A DNA stretch of 64,000 nucleotides, taken from JAHJDS01 sp964569795 (GTDB taxonomy: Bacteria > Desulfobacterota > Desulfarculia > Desulfarculales > JAHJDS01). The stretch lies in the NCBI GenBank assembly GCA_964569795.1, contig CAZMVB010000004.1:124001-188000 (forward strand), in the 5' to 3' direction. The notes beneath the pieces are model-generated. The model was not told the DNA's origin. It worked only from the letters and a program-made list of their open reading frames with translations, and did no database searches. This document shows positions 1 through 8,525 of this stretch, piece after piece. Numbering within the stretch: the stretch's first letter is position 1; each line of letters starts with the position of its first letter. Position numbers and translations under genes: made by a program.

Positions 1-641
1 CGCCGGGGGCCTGGCTGCTGGGGGCCTGGGTCTTCTGCGCCACCGGGGTGGCCTTCGCCCTGGGCGCCCTGTGGGGCGGTCCTTATCTGATGGACGTCCA
101 CGGTCTTTCCAAGGCGGCGGCGGGCGGGGTGCTGTCCATGTTCGCCGTGTGCCTGATCGTGGGCTCGCCGGTGGTCGGCTGGGCGGCCAACCGCTTCGGC
201 CGGAAGCCGGTCCTGGTCGTCTGCTCCCTGGTCCTGATCGCGGCCCTGGGCATCCTCTTGGTCTTTTCCACCCGTCTGCCCCTGGCGGCGCTGTACGGGG
301 TGTTCTTCCTGATCTGCCTGGGGGGCGCGTCCGTGGGGCCGATCCAGGCGGCCATGTCCAAGGAGATGTTCCCGGTGGCCATGGCCGGGACGGCGGTGGG
401 GATGGTCAATCTGTTTCCCTTCCTGGGGGCCGGGGTGTGGCAGGTGGTCATGGGCGCGGTCCTGACCGAGAATCCGTCCGGGGTGGGGCACGTCCCGGCC
501 AGCTACGACCACCTGCTGCTGGTGGGCCTGGGGGCGAGCGTGGCGGCCCTGGCGGCGGCCGTGTTCCTGCCGGAGACCCTGCCGCCCGGCCTCCGGCGTT
601 CCCGGCCGGGGTCCGCGGCCGGACCGGACAGCCGGGGCTGA
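1..641 (+). CDS. MFS transporter, C-terminal part (5' end outside window)
   Basis: The reading frame is open from the first bases of the window, so the start lies upstream and roughly the last half of a 12-helix transporter is present. The visible part has several hydrophobic helices and, near window position 165-215, a loop with a Gly-Trp-x-x-x-Arg-x-Gly-Arg-Lys-Pro pattern, the motif A-like signature between helices of major facilitator proteins. Family membership is clear from hydrophobicity and this motif. The substrate cannot be told. The C-terminal tail is short, polar and Arg/Gly/Ser-rich. The next gene, a MoaD/ThiS-like protein, starts 32 bases later, so the two may be co-transcribed. 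Confidence 0.75.
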   Translation, partial: PGAWLLGAWVFCATGVAFALGALWGGPYLMDVHGLSKAAAGGVLSMFAVCLIVGSPVVGWAANRFGRKPVLVVCSLVLIAALGILLVFSTRLPLAALYGVFFLICLGGASVGPIQAAMSKEMFPVAMAGTAVGMVNLFPFLGAGVWQVVMGAVLTENPSGVGHVPASYDHLLLVGLGASVAALAAAVFLPETLPPGLRRSRPGSAAGPDSRG

Positions 642-673
642 GACGTGTTATATTTTAATCGAGGCCTGATCTA

Positions 674-907
674 ATGCCCGTCCGCGTCGAAGTTTACTCG
701 TCCCTGCGCCGGCATCTCGGCCCCGGTGCGCCTCCGGTGGTCCTGACCGAGGCCGCCGGCCTGACCGTGGCCCAGATGGCGGCCCGGCTGGGCATTCCCG
801 TCGAGGAGGTGACCCTGGCCTTTGTCAACCGCCGGGCGGCGGGGATCGACCGCGTCCTGGCCGACGGGGACCTGGTGGGCCTGTTTCCCCTAATGGACGG
901 CGGATAG
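674..907 (+). CDS. MoaD/ThiS-family small sulfur carrier-like protein
   Basis: The protein has 77 residues and ends in Asp-Gly-Gly. The terminal Gly-Gly is the site that MoaD/ThiS beta-grasp proteins use for adenylation and thiocarboxylation by an E1-like partner. The length and the pattern of a short beta strand, then LTVAQMAARLGIP and a late FPLMDGG, fit MoaD-like proteins. No E1-like enzyme or MPT synthase large subunit lies beside it, though a moaC gene begins at the far right end of the window. It is therefore unclear whether it serves molybdopterin, thiamine or another sulfur-transfer route. It is 9 bases upstream of ppnN and probably co-transcribed with it. Confidence 0.75.
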   Translation: MPVRVEVYSSLRRHLGPGAPPVVLTEAAGLTVAQMAARLGIPVEEVTLAFVNRRAAGIDRVLADGDLVGLFPLMDGG

Positions 908-916
908 GGCGAACCC

Positions 917-2329
917 ATGAAATCGATTGTTCCCTCCTTTCGGGTCACCCCGGAAAACACCTGCCTGGAGACCCTGTCGCCCCTGGAGATGGTGAACGTG
1001 GTCGAGGCCTGCCGCGGCCGACAGCGGGACCTGATCGTCCGCTGCGTCCTGGCCGTGCTCAACAGCGGGGCCGAGAGCGACGACGTCCGGCAGATGCTGG
1101 CCGCCTATCACGATTTCGACCTGGAACTGATCGAGACCCCCCGCGGCCTCGAGGTCGAGCTGAAGAACGCCCCGGACATCGCCTTTGTCCATTACGAGGT
1201 CGAGGACAGACGGGGGACGACCCTGCGGCCGAAACTGATCGAGGGCCTGCGCCAGCACATCTTCTCGGTGATCCGGGACCTGGCCTTTGTCGCCAGCGAG
1301 ATCGAGCGGACCGGCAAATACGATCTGACCTCGTCGGCGGGCCTGACCGACGCCGTGTTCCTGATCCTCAGAAACGCCGGGCTGTTCATAAAGACCGGCC
1401 GCCACAAGGTGGTCACCTGCTGGGGCGGCCACGCCATCGACCCCGGGGAGTACCAGTACTGCCTCGAGGTGGGCAACCAGTGCGGCCTGCGGTTCATGGA
1501 CGTCATCACCGGCTGCGGCCCCGGGGCGATGCGGGGACCCATGGAGGGGGCGACCATCGGCCACGCCAAGCAGCGGATGACCGACGGCCGCTACATCGGC
1601 ATCACCGAGCCGGGCATCATCGCCTCCGAGTCGCCCAACCCCATCGTCAACCCCCTGGTGATCATGCCCGACATCGAGAAGCGCCTCGAGGCCTTTGTCC
1701 GGCTGGGCCAGGGGGTCATCGTCTTCCCCGGCGGGGTGGGCACCCTGGAGGAGATCAGCTACATCCTGAGTATCCTGGCCCACCCCCGCAACCGGGGCGT
1801 TCCCTTCCCGCTGATCTTCACCGGTCCCGAGTCGTCCCGGGACTACTGGGCCGCCCTGGAGGAATTCCTCCCGAAAATCTTCGGGCCCGAGGTCAACCGG
1901 TTGTACCGGTCGATCGTCGGCGATCCGGAGCAGGCGGTCCTGGAGATCAACAAGGGGCTGCTGGCGGTCAAGATGCACCGCGACCGAAAGCGGGAGTCCT
2001 ATTACTTCAACACCGGGCTCCACGTCCCCTTTCTGGTCCAGGAGCCGTTTACGGCCACCCACCGCACCGTGGCCCGGACAATGCTCAGATCCGACCAACC
2101 CCCGTCCCAGCGCGGGGGCCTGCTGCGCCGGGTCTTTTCGGCCGTGGTCAGCGGCAACGTCCGGCCCGAGGGCATCAAGGCCGTCGAGGCCGAGGGGCCC
2201 TTCCGCCTCCGGGGAGATCGGGACCTGATCGCGGCCGTGGACGGGCTGCTCACCGAGCTGGCCGCCCAGGGGCGGATGAGCAAGAGCGGGGCCTACCGGC
2301 CCAGCTACGTCACCGAGGTCCTGGACTGA
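917..2329 (+). CDS. ppnN: Pyrimidine/purine nucleotide 5'-monophosphate nucleosidase (LOG family)
   Basis: The 470-residue protein has the architecture of PpnN (YgdH): an N-terminal extra domain (about residues 1-130), a central LOG/Rossmann domain and a C-terminal extension. The LOG core shows a GGHAID stretch near residue 170, GCGPGAMRGPMEGA near 195-210 and the nucleotide-binding FPGGVGTLEE motif near residue 270. In E. coli PpnN cleaves nucleoside monophosphates to a base and ribose 5-phosphate and is a (p)ppGpp target. The length is close to the E. coli enzyme (454 residues). The start ATG at 917 directly follows the preceding gene. A role in purine salvage or stringent response is inferred from the family. 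Confidence 0.88.
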   Translation: MKSIVPSFRVTPENTCLETLSPLEMVNVVEACRGRQRDLIVRCVLAVLNSGAESDDVRQMLAAYHDFDLELIETPRGLEVELKNAPDIAFVHYEVEDRRGTTLRPKLIEGLRQHIFSVIRDLAFVASEIERTGKYDLTSSAGLTDAVFLILRNAGLFIKTGRHKVVTCWGGHAIDPGEYQYCLEVGNQCGLRFMDVITGCGPGAMRGPMEGATIGHAKQRMTDGRYIGITEPGIIASESPNPIVNPLVIMPDIEKRLEAFVRLGQGVIVFPGGVGTLEEISYILSILAHPRNRGVPFPLIFTGPESSRDYWAALEEFLPKIFGPEVNRLYRSIVGDPEQAVLEINKGLLAVKMHRDRKRESYYFNTGLHVPFLVQEPFTATHRTVARTMLRSDQPPSQRGGLLRRVFSAVVSGNVRPEGIKAVEAEGPFRLRGDRDLIAAVDGLLTELAAQGRMSKSGAYRPSYVTEVLD

Positions 2330-2392
2330 CGCGTTGATGACCGTCCGCCACCACCGGACTCCTTTGGCGTCCACTCAACCTGGAGACCACCG

Positions 2393-2908
2393 ATGAACAT
2401 CAGTCACATTCCCGTCGGCCCCCATCCGCCCCAGCGGATTTATGCCCTGGTCGAAATTCCCAAGGGCGGACGAAACAAGTATGAATATGACTTCGAGATG
2501 GAGGCCTTTCGCCTGGACCGGGTGCTGTATTCAGCGGTGCACTATCCAGCCGCCTATGGGTTTGTGCCCCGGACCAAGGCCGAAGACGGTGATCCCCTCG
2601 ATATCCTGATCGTCACCAGCGAGCCGACATTCCCCGGGTGTGTCATCGAGGCCCGGCCGGTGGGTTTGTTCAAGATGAGTGACGAGCACGGTGAGGACGT
2701 CAAGATCCTGGCCGTGCCGGTAATCGACCCGCACTACAACCAGATCACGGAACTCGACCACTTGGCGCCGCATTTTCTGAGGGAAGTAGAACACTTTTTC
2801 CGTATCTACAAAGATCTCGAGGGCAAGGTCGTCCATACGCGAGGCTGGGACGGCCGCGAGGCGGCCGAGCGGACCATCCTCGAGTCCATGGCCGCGGCGG
2901 GGTCGTGA
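2393..2908 (+). CDS. ppa: Inorganic pyrophosphatase (family I)
   Basis: This 171-residue cytoplasmic enzyme hydrolyses pyrophosphate to phosphate and drives biosynthetic reactions forward. Family I signatures are visible: EIPKGGRNKYEYD near the N-terminus (substrate-binding Lys and Glu), YGFVPRT, and the metal-binding GDPLDILIV loop with its characteristic Asp residues near residue 65, followed by VDP-type loop residues around 105-110. The length matches bacterial soluble PPases of about 170-180 residues. A 63-base gap separates it from ppnN, and a long untranslated stretch follows before kup. Confidence 0.95.
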   Translation: MNISHIPVGPHPPQRIYALVEIPKGGRNKYEYDFEMEAFRLDRVLYSAVHYPAAYGFVPRTKAEDGDPLDILIVTSEPTFPGCVIEARPVGLFKMSDEHGEDVKILAVPVIDPHYNQITELDHLAPHFLREVEHFFRIYKDLEGKVVHTRGWDGREAAERTILESMAAAGS

Positions 2909-3301
2909 TCCCCGCTCGGGGCACGGCTTGACCGCCTTCGGGCGCCGCCTCATCAACCCCTGTCGGGCCAGGGACCTCTGGGGGCAAAATCCTTTTGATT
3001 CCCCGACCGAATGGTATTATCGTGTAGCGTCCTTCATTGAAACAACATTATCGAACCAAGACGCGGGGGGATGGCAGTAGAGCGATGATGAGACCGATTG
3101 GATTTTCCACGATGACCAGGCGCCATTGCCCTATCATGGTATCGGCAGTCATACCGTTATCATTGTCGCCCCGGACAAGATTCACCCGGGCTCCCCGGGA
3201 AAATGGACCGAGGATGATGACCCCCGTCTTCAGACGGGAGGCGGCATCTTGCCGCGGACGCTCGGGCCTTGACCTGCCCTGCTTCCCCTGGTTGAAGACC
3301 C
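2909..3301 (+). other. 393-base non-coding leader upstream of kup
   Basis: No convincing gene lies here. A 93-codon frame opening at 3037 is rich in Arg/Pro and has no supporting features. The stretch is less GC-rich than its flanks between about 2990 and 3170 and holds several hairpins: 3136-3142 with 3151-3157 (7 pairs, 8-base loop), a CCCGGG-rich inverted repeat at about 3186-3200, and CCGTCT with AGACGG at about 3224-3238. Such structure ahead of a potassium transporter suggests an RNA regulator, but it does not match what I know of the c-di-AMP (ydaO) or GEMM riboswitch consensus. Confidence 0.35.
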
Positions 3302-5203
3302 ATGGCCCACGCCCCTGAACAGGAGGGCATGTCGCCGCACCGGGCCAGGCTCGGCCTGCTGACCCTGGGCGCCCTGGGCGTGGTCTATGGCGACATCGGG
3401 ACCAGCCCGCTGTACGTCATCCGGGAGTGTTTTCACGGCATCCATGCCATCACCCCGTCTGAGGCCAACATCCTGGGTGTCCTGTCGCTCATCTTCTGGT
3501 CCCTGGCGATAGTCATCACCCTGAAATACGTGATCTTCATCATCCGGATCGACAACCAGGGGGAGGGCGGCATCGTCGCCCTGACGGGCCTGTTGCCGGG
3601 ACCGAACCGCGGCTTTTCGGCCTCGCGGCGTTCGGCCCTGGTGCTGATGGCCATTTTAGGCGCGGCGTTGCTCTACGGGGACGGGATCATCACCCCCTCC
3701 ATTTCGGTCCTGGCGGCCGTCGAGGGATTGAAGACGGCCGCCCCCTCGCTGGGGCATCTGGTCCTGCCCCTGGCCTGCCTGATCCTGATCGGTCTGTTCT
3801 TGTTTCAGCGCCGGGGCACCGCCGGCATCGGTCATGTTTTCGGCCCGGCCATGGTGGTCTGGTTTGTGGTCATCGGCGGCCTGGGGCTCGTGGAGGTCGT
3901 CGGTCATCCCCAGGTGTTGGCCGCCGTCAATCCGCTCTATGGCGTGCGATTTTTCCTGGATAACGGCCTGCACGGCCTCAGAGTCTTGGGTTCGGTGGTG
4001 TTGTGCATCACCGGGGGCGAGGCCCTGTATGCCGATTTGGGCCACTTCAACCGGTCCTCGATCAGGCTGGGATGGTACGGGCTGGTTTGCCCGGCGCTGC
4101 TGCTCAATTATTTCGGCCAGGGCGCGCTGCTGATCGACAATCCCCACCTGGCGGCCGACCCGTTTCTGGGCCTGGCCCCCCAGATGTTCCAGTACCCGAT
4201 GATCGTCCTGTCCACGGTGGCGACCGTCATCGCCTCCCAGGCCATGATCTCGGGGATGTTTTCCCTGACCCAGCAGGCGGTTCAACTGGGCTTCCTGCCC
4301 CGGCTGCGGATCGTCTATACCTCGGCGGCCACCAAGGGTCAGATCTACATCCCGGCGGTCAACTGGGTCTTGATGGCGGCCTGCCTAAGCCTGGTGGTGT
4401 TTTTTCAGAGCTCCAGCCGGCTGGCCGGGGCCTATGGCCTGGCCGTGCCCGCCACCATGGCCATCACCTCGATCATCTATTTTCACGTCATCACCCGGGC
4501 CCGGCACTGGCCGGCCTGGGCCGCCGGGCTGTTGGTCAGCCTGTTTCTGCTCTTCGACGTGTCGTTCTTCGGCACCAACCTGTTCAAGCTGGTGGACGGC
4601 GGCTGGTTGACCCTGGCCATCGCCGCCGTGGTGACGACGATCATGGCCACCTGGAAGGACGGCCGGGCCGCCCTGGCCAAATTTGTGGCCCGGGGCCGGG
4701 TGGCCGAGGACGTCTTCCTGGCGGATGTGGAGAAGATGGAGCCCGTGCGCATCCCCGGCACGGCGGTGTTCCTGTCCGTCTCGCCCGAGGGCATACCGCC
4801 TTCCCTGCTGCACAATTACAAGTTCAACAAGGTCCTTCAAGAACGAGTGATCCTCATGTCGATCATCACCGCCGAGACGCCCTATGTCCCCCCGGCGGAT
4901 AAAGTCGAGGTGAGGGACCTGGGACTGGGGTTCTATCGGCTGGTGGCCCATTTTGGATTCATGGAAACGCCGGACGTGCGCCAGGCCTTCGATCTGGCCA
5001 AGACCTCGGGGTTGGACGTGGACCCGGTGACCGCGACCTACTATCTCAGCCGGGAGAGCATGTTGATTTCCGGCCGTTCCAAGATGATGTCCTGGCGCAA
5101 GAGATTGTTTGCCCGGATATCGAAAAACGCGACCAACCCGACCATATTCTTCAACCTGCCGCCGGGGCGGGTGGTCGAGTTGGGAATCCAAGTCGAGTTG
5201 TAG
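3302..5203 (+). CDS. kup: Kup-family potassium uptake permease
   Basis: The 633-residue inner membrane protein has about twelve hydrophobic helices in its first 440 residues and a cytoplasmic C-terminal domain, as in Kup/HAK/KUP transporters, which bring in K+ with H+. The N-terminal family signature GVVYGDIGTSPLYV is present near residues 25-40, and ALLYGDGIITPSISVLAAVEG lies near 120-140. Length agrees with E. coli Kup (622). The ATG at 3302 is used because the signature begins shortly afterwards and the upstream 393 bases are non-coding. The gene stands alone and is followed by the convergent RND operon. Confidence 0.95.
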   Translation: MAHAPEQEGMSPHRARLGLLTLGALGVVYGDIGTSPLYVIRECFHGIHAITPSEANILGVLSLIFWSLAIVITLKYVIFIIRIDNQGEGGIVALTGLLPGPNRGFSASRRSALVLMAILGAALLYGDGIITPSISVLAAVEGLKTAAPSLGHLVLPLACLILIGLFLFQRRGTAGIGHVFGPAMVVWFVVIGGLGLVEVVGHPQVLAAVNPLYGVRFFLDNGLHGLRVLGSVVLCITGGEALYADLGHFNRSSIRLGWYGLVCPALLLNYFGQGALLIDNPHLAADPFLGLAPQMFQYPMIVLSTVATVIASQAMISGMFSLTQQAVQLGFLPRLRIVYTSAATKGQIYIPAVNWVLMAACLSLVVFFQSSSRLAGAYGLAVPATMAITSIIYFHVITRARHWPAWAAGLLVSLFLLFDVSFFGTNLFKLVDGGWLTLAIAAVVTTIMATWKDGRAALAKFVARGRVAEDVFLADVEKMEPVRIPGTAVFLSVSPEGIPPSLLHNYKFNKVLQERVILMSIITAETPYVPPADKVEVRDLGLGFYRLVAHFGFMETPDVRQAFDLAKTSGLDVDPVTATYYLSRESMLISGRSKMMSWRKRLFARISKNATNPTIFFNLPPGRVVELGIQVEL

Positions 5204-5423
5204 GCGGCGACGGTTCCCCGAACCCGGAGGGCGCGCCCGGCTGGCTTGTCCCTGGGAATTGGAGCTGAAAGACGGCCGGGCGGCGGACCTCCGCCCCTGT
5301 CAGGGAAGTCGAAAGCCGCCCGGGAGGCCCCTCCGGGCGACAAGACCACCGGCAGACCCGCCACTTCTTCCCGGAGTACGTCCTGGCCCAGGGACCCTTC
5401 CGCCTCCGGGGCGATTCCGCCCC

Positions 5424-8400
5424 TTACGGCAGCGCCGCGTCGGCCGAGGTCTCGAGATCCCGCCGCCGGCGGCGACGCCGTCCCAGCCACTGCTGCAACT
5501 GGTCGAAGTAGGTGTAAATCACCGGCGTGATCAGGAGGGTGATCAACTGGCTCACCGCCAGGCCGCCGCACACGGCCAGGCCCAGGGGCTGGCGGGCGTC
5601 CCCGCCCGCGCCCAGGCCCATGGCGATGGGCAGGATGCCCATGAAGGCGGCGATGGAGGTCATCATGATCGGCCGGAACCGGATCAGGGCCCCCTCGTAG
5701 ATGGCCTCCCGGGCGTTCTTGCCGTGGTCGCGCGACGCGGCCAGGGCGAAGTCGATCATCATGATGGCGTTCTTCTTGACGATGCCGATGAGCATGATCA
5801 CGCCGACAAAGGCGTACAGGTCCAGTTGCCGACCGAAGACCATCAGCGTCAGCAGCGCCCCCAGGGCCGCCGCGGGCAGCGAGGCCAGGATGGTGATCGG
5901 ATGGATGAAGCTCTCGTAGAGGATGCCCAGGATGAGGTAGATCACCGCGATGGCCAGGATCATCAGCATGAAGAGGCTCTGCATGGACTCCTGAAAGGCC
6001 TGGGCCGTGCCCACGAACCGGCCGGTGACGGTCTCGGGGAGGACCGAGGCGGCGGCGGACTGGATGGCGCTGACGGCCTGGGACAGACTGACCCCGGGCT
6101 TGAGGTCGAAGGAGATGGTCACCGCCGGCAGTTGGCCGACGTGGGTGATCCGAAGCGGTCCCTCACGCCGCAGCTTCCGCGTCACCACCGACAGGGGCAC
6201 CAGCCGGCCGGTGTCCGAACGGACGTAGATCCAGGACAGGTCGTCGCTGTAGAGCTGGTCCTTGGGCAGGAGTTCGAGGATGACCTTGTACTCGTCGTCG
6301 GCGGAGTCGATCCGGGAGACCTCGCGGGCGGCGTAGGCCGAGTAGAGGGCGTCCTCGATGGCCTTGGCCGAAACCCCCAGCGTGGCGGCCTTGTCCCGGT
6401 CGATGGTCAGCCTGACCTGGGCCGAGTGGATCATCAGGTCCGAGTTCACCCCGACCAGTTGGGGCAGGTTGGCCAGCTTGGCCACCAATCGTTGCGAGGC
6501 CGGATATAGGTCTTCGATGTTCGTGCCCAGCAGCGTGTACTGATACTTGGCAAAGGTGCGCATGGACCCGACCTGGATGGCCGGGGGGTTCATCAAGAAC
6601 ACCCTCAACCCCGGCACGGCCAACATCTGCGGCCACAACCGGGCGATGACCTGGTCCACCGAGGACCGGCGCTTGTCCCGAGGCTTGAGATGGGCGAAGG
6701 CGATGCCCTCGTTCATGGACGGCCGGAACCCGACGACCACGCCCACGCCGCTGACCGCCGGGTCCCGGGCGATGATGGCCCCGGCGGCGTTCATCCGCCG
6801 GCTCATGGAGTCGAAGGACACGTCCTGGTCGGCCATGGTGAAGGCGATGAAGAATCCCTCGTCCTGGCTGGGGAAGAACCCCTTGGGGATGGCCACGAAC
6901 AGATAGGCCGTGGCCGCCACGGTGCCCAGGGCCACGCCCAGGGTGATCAGGCGGTGGCGCAGCACCCACCGGAGCATATGGTCGTAGATCCGCCTGGCGA
7001 GGCGGAAGATCCGGCCGCCCTCGCTTTCGGCGTGCGATCCCGCACTGGTGGCCCGCAGCCGGATGACTCGGCTGGCCAGCATCGGGGTCAAGGTCAGCGA
7101 GACCACCCCCGAGATCAGGACGGCCACGGTGATGGTCACGGCGAACTCGGTCAGGATCCGTCCCACCAGGCCGGACATGAGCAGGATCGGCAAAAACACC
7201 GCCACCAGGGCCAGGGTCATCGAGATGATCGTGAACCCGATCTCCTTGGCCCCGTCCACGGCCGCCATAAAGGGGGTCTTGCCCATCTCGATGTGGCGAT
7301 AGACGTTTTCGAGCATGACGATGGCGTCGTCCACCACCAGGCCCACGGCCAGGGTCAGGGCCATGAGCGACAGGTTGTCCAGGGAATAGCCAAAGGCGGC
7401 CATCAGGGCGAAGGTGCCCACCAGGGAGGTGGGCACGGCCAGGCTGGTGATGATCGTGGCCGGGATGTTGTGCAAAAACAGAAACACCACCAGGACCACC
7501 AGGCCCACGGCCAGCAGCAGGGTGTACTGGACGTCCCGGATCGACGCCCGGATGGACTCGGACTTGTCATGCAGGATCCGCAGCTTGATCGACCGCGGCA
7601 ATTGTTCCCTCATGGAGGGCAGGATCTTGCGGAAGTTATCGACCACCTCGATGGTGTTGGCCCCGGGCTGGATCATCACCCCGAAAATGACGCCCCGCCG
7701 CCCCCCGTACCAGCTGGCGGTCCGGTTCAGCTCGACCCCGGGCTCGACCCGGCCCAGCTCCCCCAGGCGGACCGGCCGGCCGTTGCGGTAGGCGACGATG
7801 ATCCGGGCGTACTGCTTGGCCTTGTATAACTGGCCGCGGGCGTCGATCATCAGCAACTGGTTCCGGTTTTCCAGAAAGCCGGTGGGCAGGTTGACATTGG
7901 CCGCGCTGACGGCGGCGACCACCTGATCGTAGCCGATGCCGCGGGCGGCCAGGGCCTTGGGGTCGAGCTGGATGCGGACGGCGTATTTCTGCTCGCCCAG
8001 GATCTGGACCTGGGCCACGTCCTTGATCGAGGCGATGCGCCGGCTGACAAAGGTCTTGGCGTACTGGTTGACCGTGGACAGGGGCAGGGTGTCCGAGCTG
8101 AGCATGAGATAGAGCACCGGCCGGTCGGACGGGTTGACCTTGACGTAGGACGGCGGCTGGGGAAGGTTGTTGGGCAGCTTGGCCCGGCTGATGGCCGCCT
8201 GGACGTCCTGGGCGGCGCCGTCGATGCTGCGGTCGAGCCGGAACTGGAGGGTGATGGTCGTCTGGCCCAGGGCGCTGACCGAACTCATGGAGTCCAGGCC
8301 GGAGATGTTGCTGAACTCGCTCTCCAGGGGGGTGGCCACCACCGCGGCCATGGTCTCGGGGCTGGCCCCGGGCAGGTTGGCCGTGACCATGATGGTCGGG

Positions 8401-8525
8401 TAATCGATCCGGGGCAGCTGGCTGGTGGGCAGCTGGAAATAGCCCACCACTCCGAACATGACAAAGGCGGTCATGACCAGGATGGTCATCACCGGCCGGC
8501 GGATGAACAGTTCGGACGGGCTCAT
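5424..8525 (-). CDS. RND-family efflux permease (MdtB/MdtC/AcrB-like)
   Basis: The 1033-residue protein is full length for a hydrophobe/amphiphile efflux RND pump. It starts MSPSELFIRRPVMT, the usual cytoplasmic lead into helix 1, and has two halves, each with a large periplasmic loop and a helix bundle. The proton-relay pair of Asp residues in helix 4 is visible in LAVGLVVDDAIVMLENVYRH. It would export drugs, bile-like compounds or metabolites using the proton gradient together with the adaptor encoded upstream. The genes overlap by four bases (ATGA at 8522-8525). No outer membrane TolC-type gene is adjacent, so the channel must be supplied from elsewhere. The C-terminus is Arg-rich. Confidence 0.93.
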   Translation of the reverse strand: MSPSELFIRRPVMTILVMTAFVMFGVVGYFQLPTSQLPRIDYPTIMVTANLPGASPETMAAVVATPLESEFSNISGLDSMSSVSALGQTTITLQFRLDRSIDGAAQDVQAAISRAKLPNNLPQPPSYVKVNPSDRPVLYLMLSSDTLPLSTVNQYAKTFVSRRIASIKDVAQVQILGEQKYAVRIQLDPKALAARGIGYDQVVAAVSAANVNLPTGFLENRNQLLMIDARGQLYKAKQYARIIVAYRNGRPVRLGELGRVEPGVELNRTASWYGGRRGVIFGVMIQPGANTIEVVDNFRKILPSMREQLPRSIKLRILHDKSESIRASIRDVQYTLLLAVGLVVLVVFLFLHNIPATIITSLAVPTSLVGTFALMAAFGYSLDNLSLMALTLAVGLVVDDAIVMLENVYRHIEMGKTPFMAAVDGAKEIGFTIISMTLALVAVFLPILLMSGLVGRILTEFAVTITVAVLISGVVSLTLTPMLASRVIRLRATSAGSHAESEGGRIFRLARRIYDHMLRWVLRHRLITLGVALGTVAATAYLFVAIPKGFFPSQDEGFFIAFTMADQDVSFDSMSRRMNAAGAIIARDPAVSGVGVVVGFRPSMNEGIAFAHLKPRDKRRSSVDQVIARLWPQMLAVPGLRVFLMNPPAIQVGSMRTFAKYQYTLLGTNIEDLYPASQRLVAKLANLPQLVGVNSDLMIHSAQVRLTIDRDKAATLGVSAKAIEDALYSAYAAREVSRIDSADDEYKVILELLPKDQLYSDDLSWIYVRSDTGRLVPLSVVTRKLRREGPLRITHVGQLPAVTISFDLKPGVSLSQAVSAIQSAAASVLPETVTGRFVGTAQAFQESMQSLFMLMILAIAVIYLILGILYESFIHPITILASLPAAALGALLTLMVFGRQLDLYAFVGVIMLIGIVKKNAIMMIDFALAASRDHGKNAREAIYEGALIRFRPIMMTSIAAFMGILPIAMGLGAGGDARQPLGLAVCGGLAVSQLITLLITPVIYTYFDQLQQWLGRRRRRRRDLETSADAALP

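Noticed and set aside
890..2374. Long open frame antisense to ppnN (494 codons)
   Set aside because: It mirrors a well-supported gene, is rich in Gly/Pro/Arg/Asp as expected from GC-rich third positions, and has no family motif.
3001..3300. c-di-AMP (ydaO) or GEMM riboswitch before kup
   Set aside because: The conserved core sequences of these classes are not visible, so only an unclassified leader is reported.
3037..3318. Small ORF between ppa and kup
   Set aside because: No ribosome site or motif, Arg/Pro-rich composition and overlap with kup start; treated as leader.
6690..7829. Long plus-strand frame within the RND permease gene
   Set aside because: Low-complexity His/Gly/Asp/Gln composition typical of antisense GC-rich frames; the permease on the other strand is complete.
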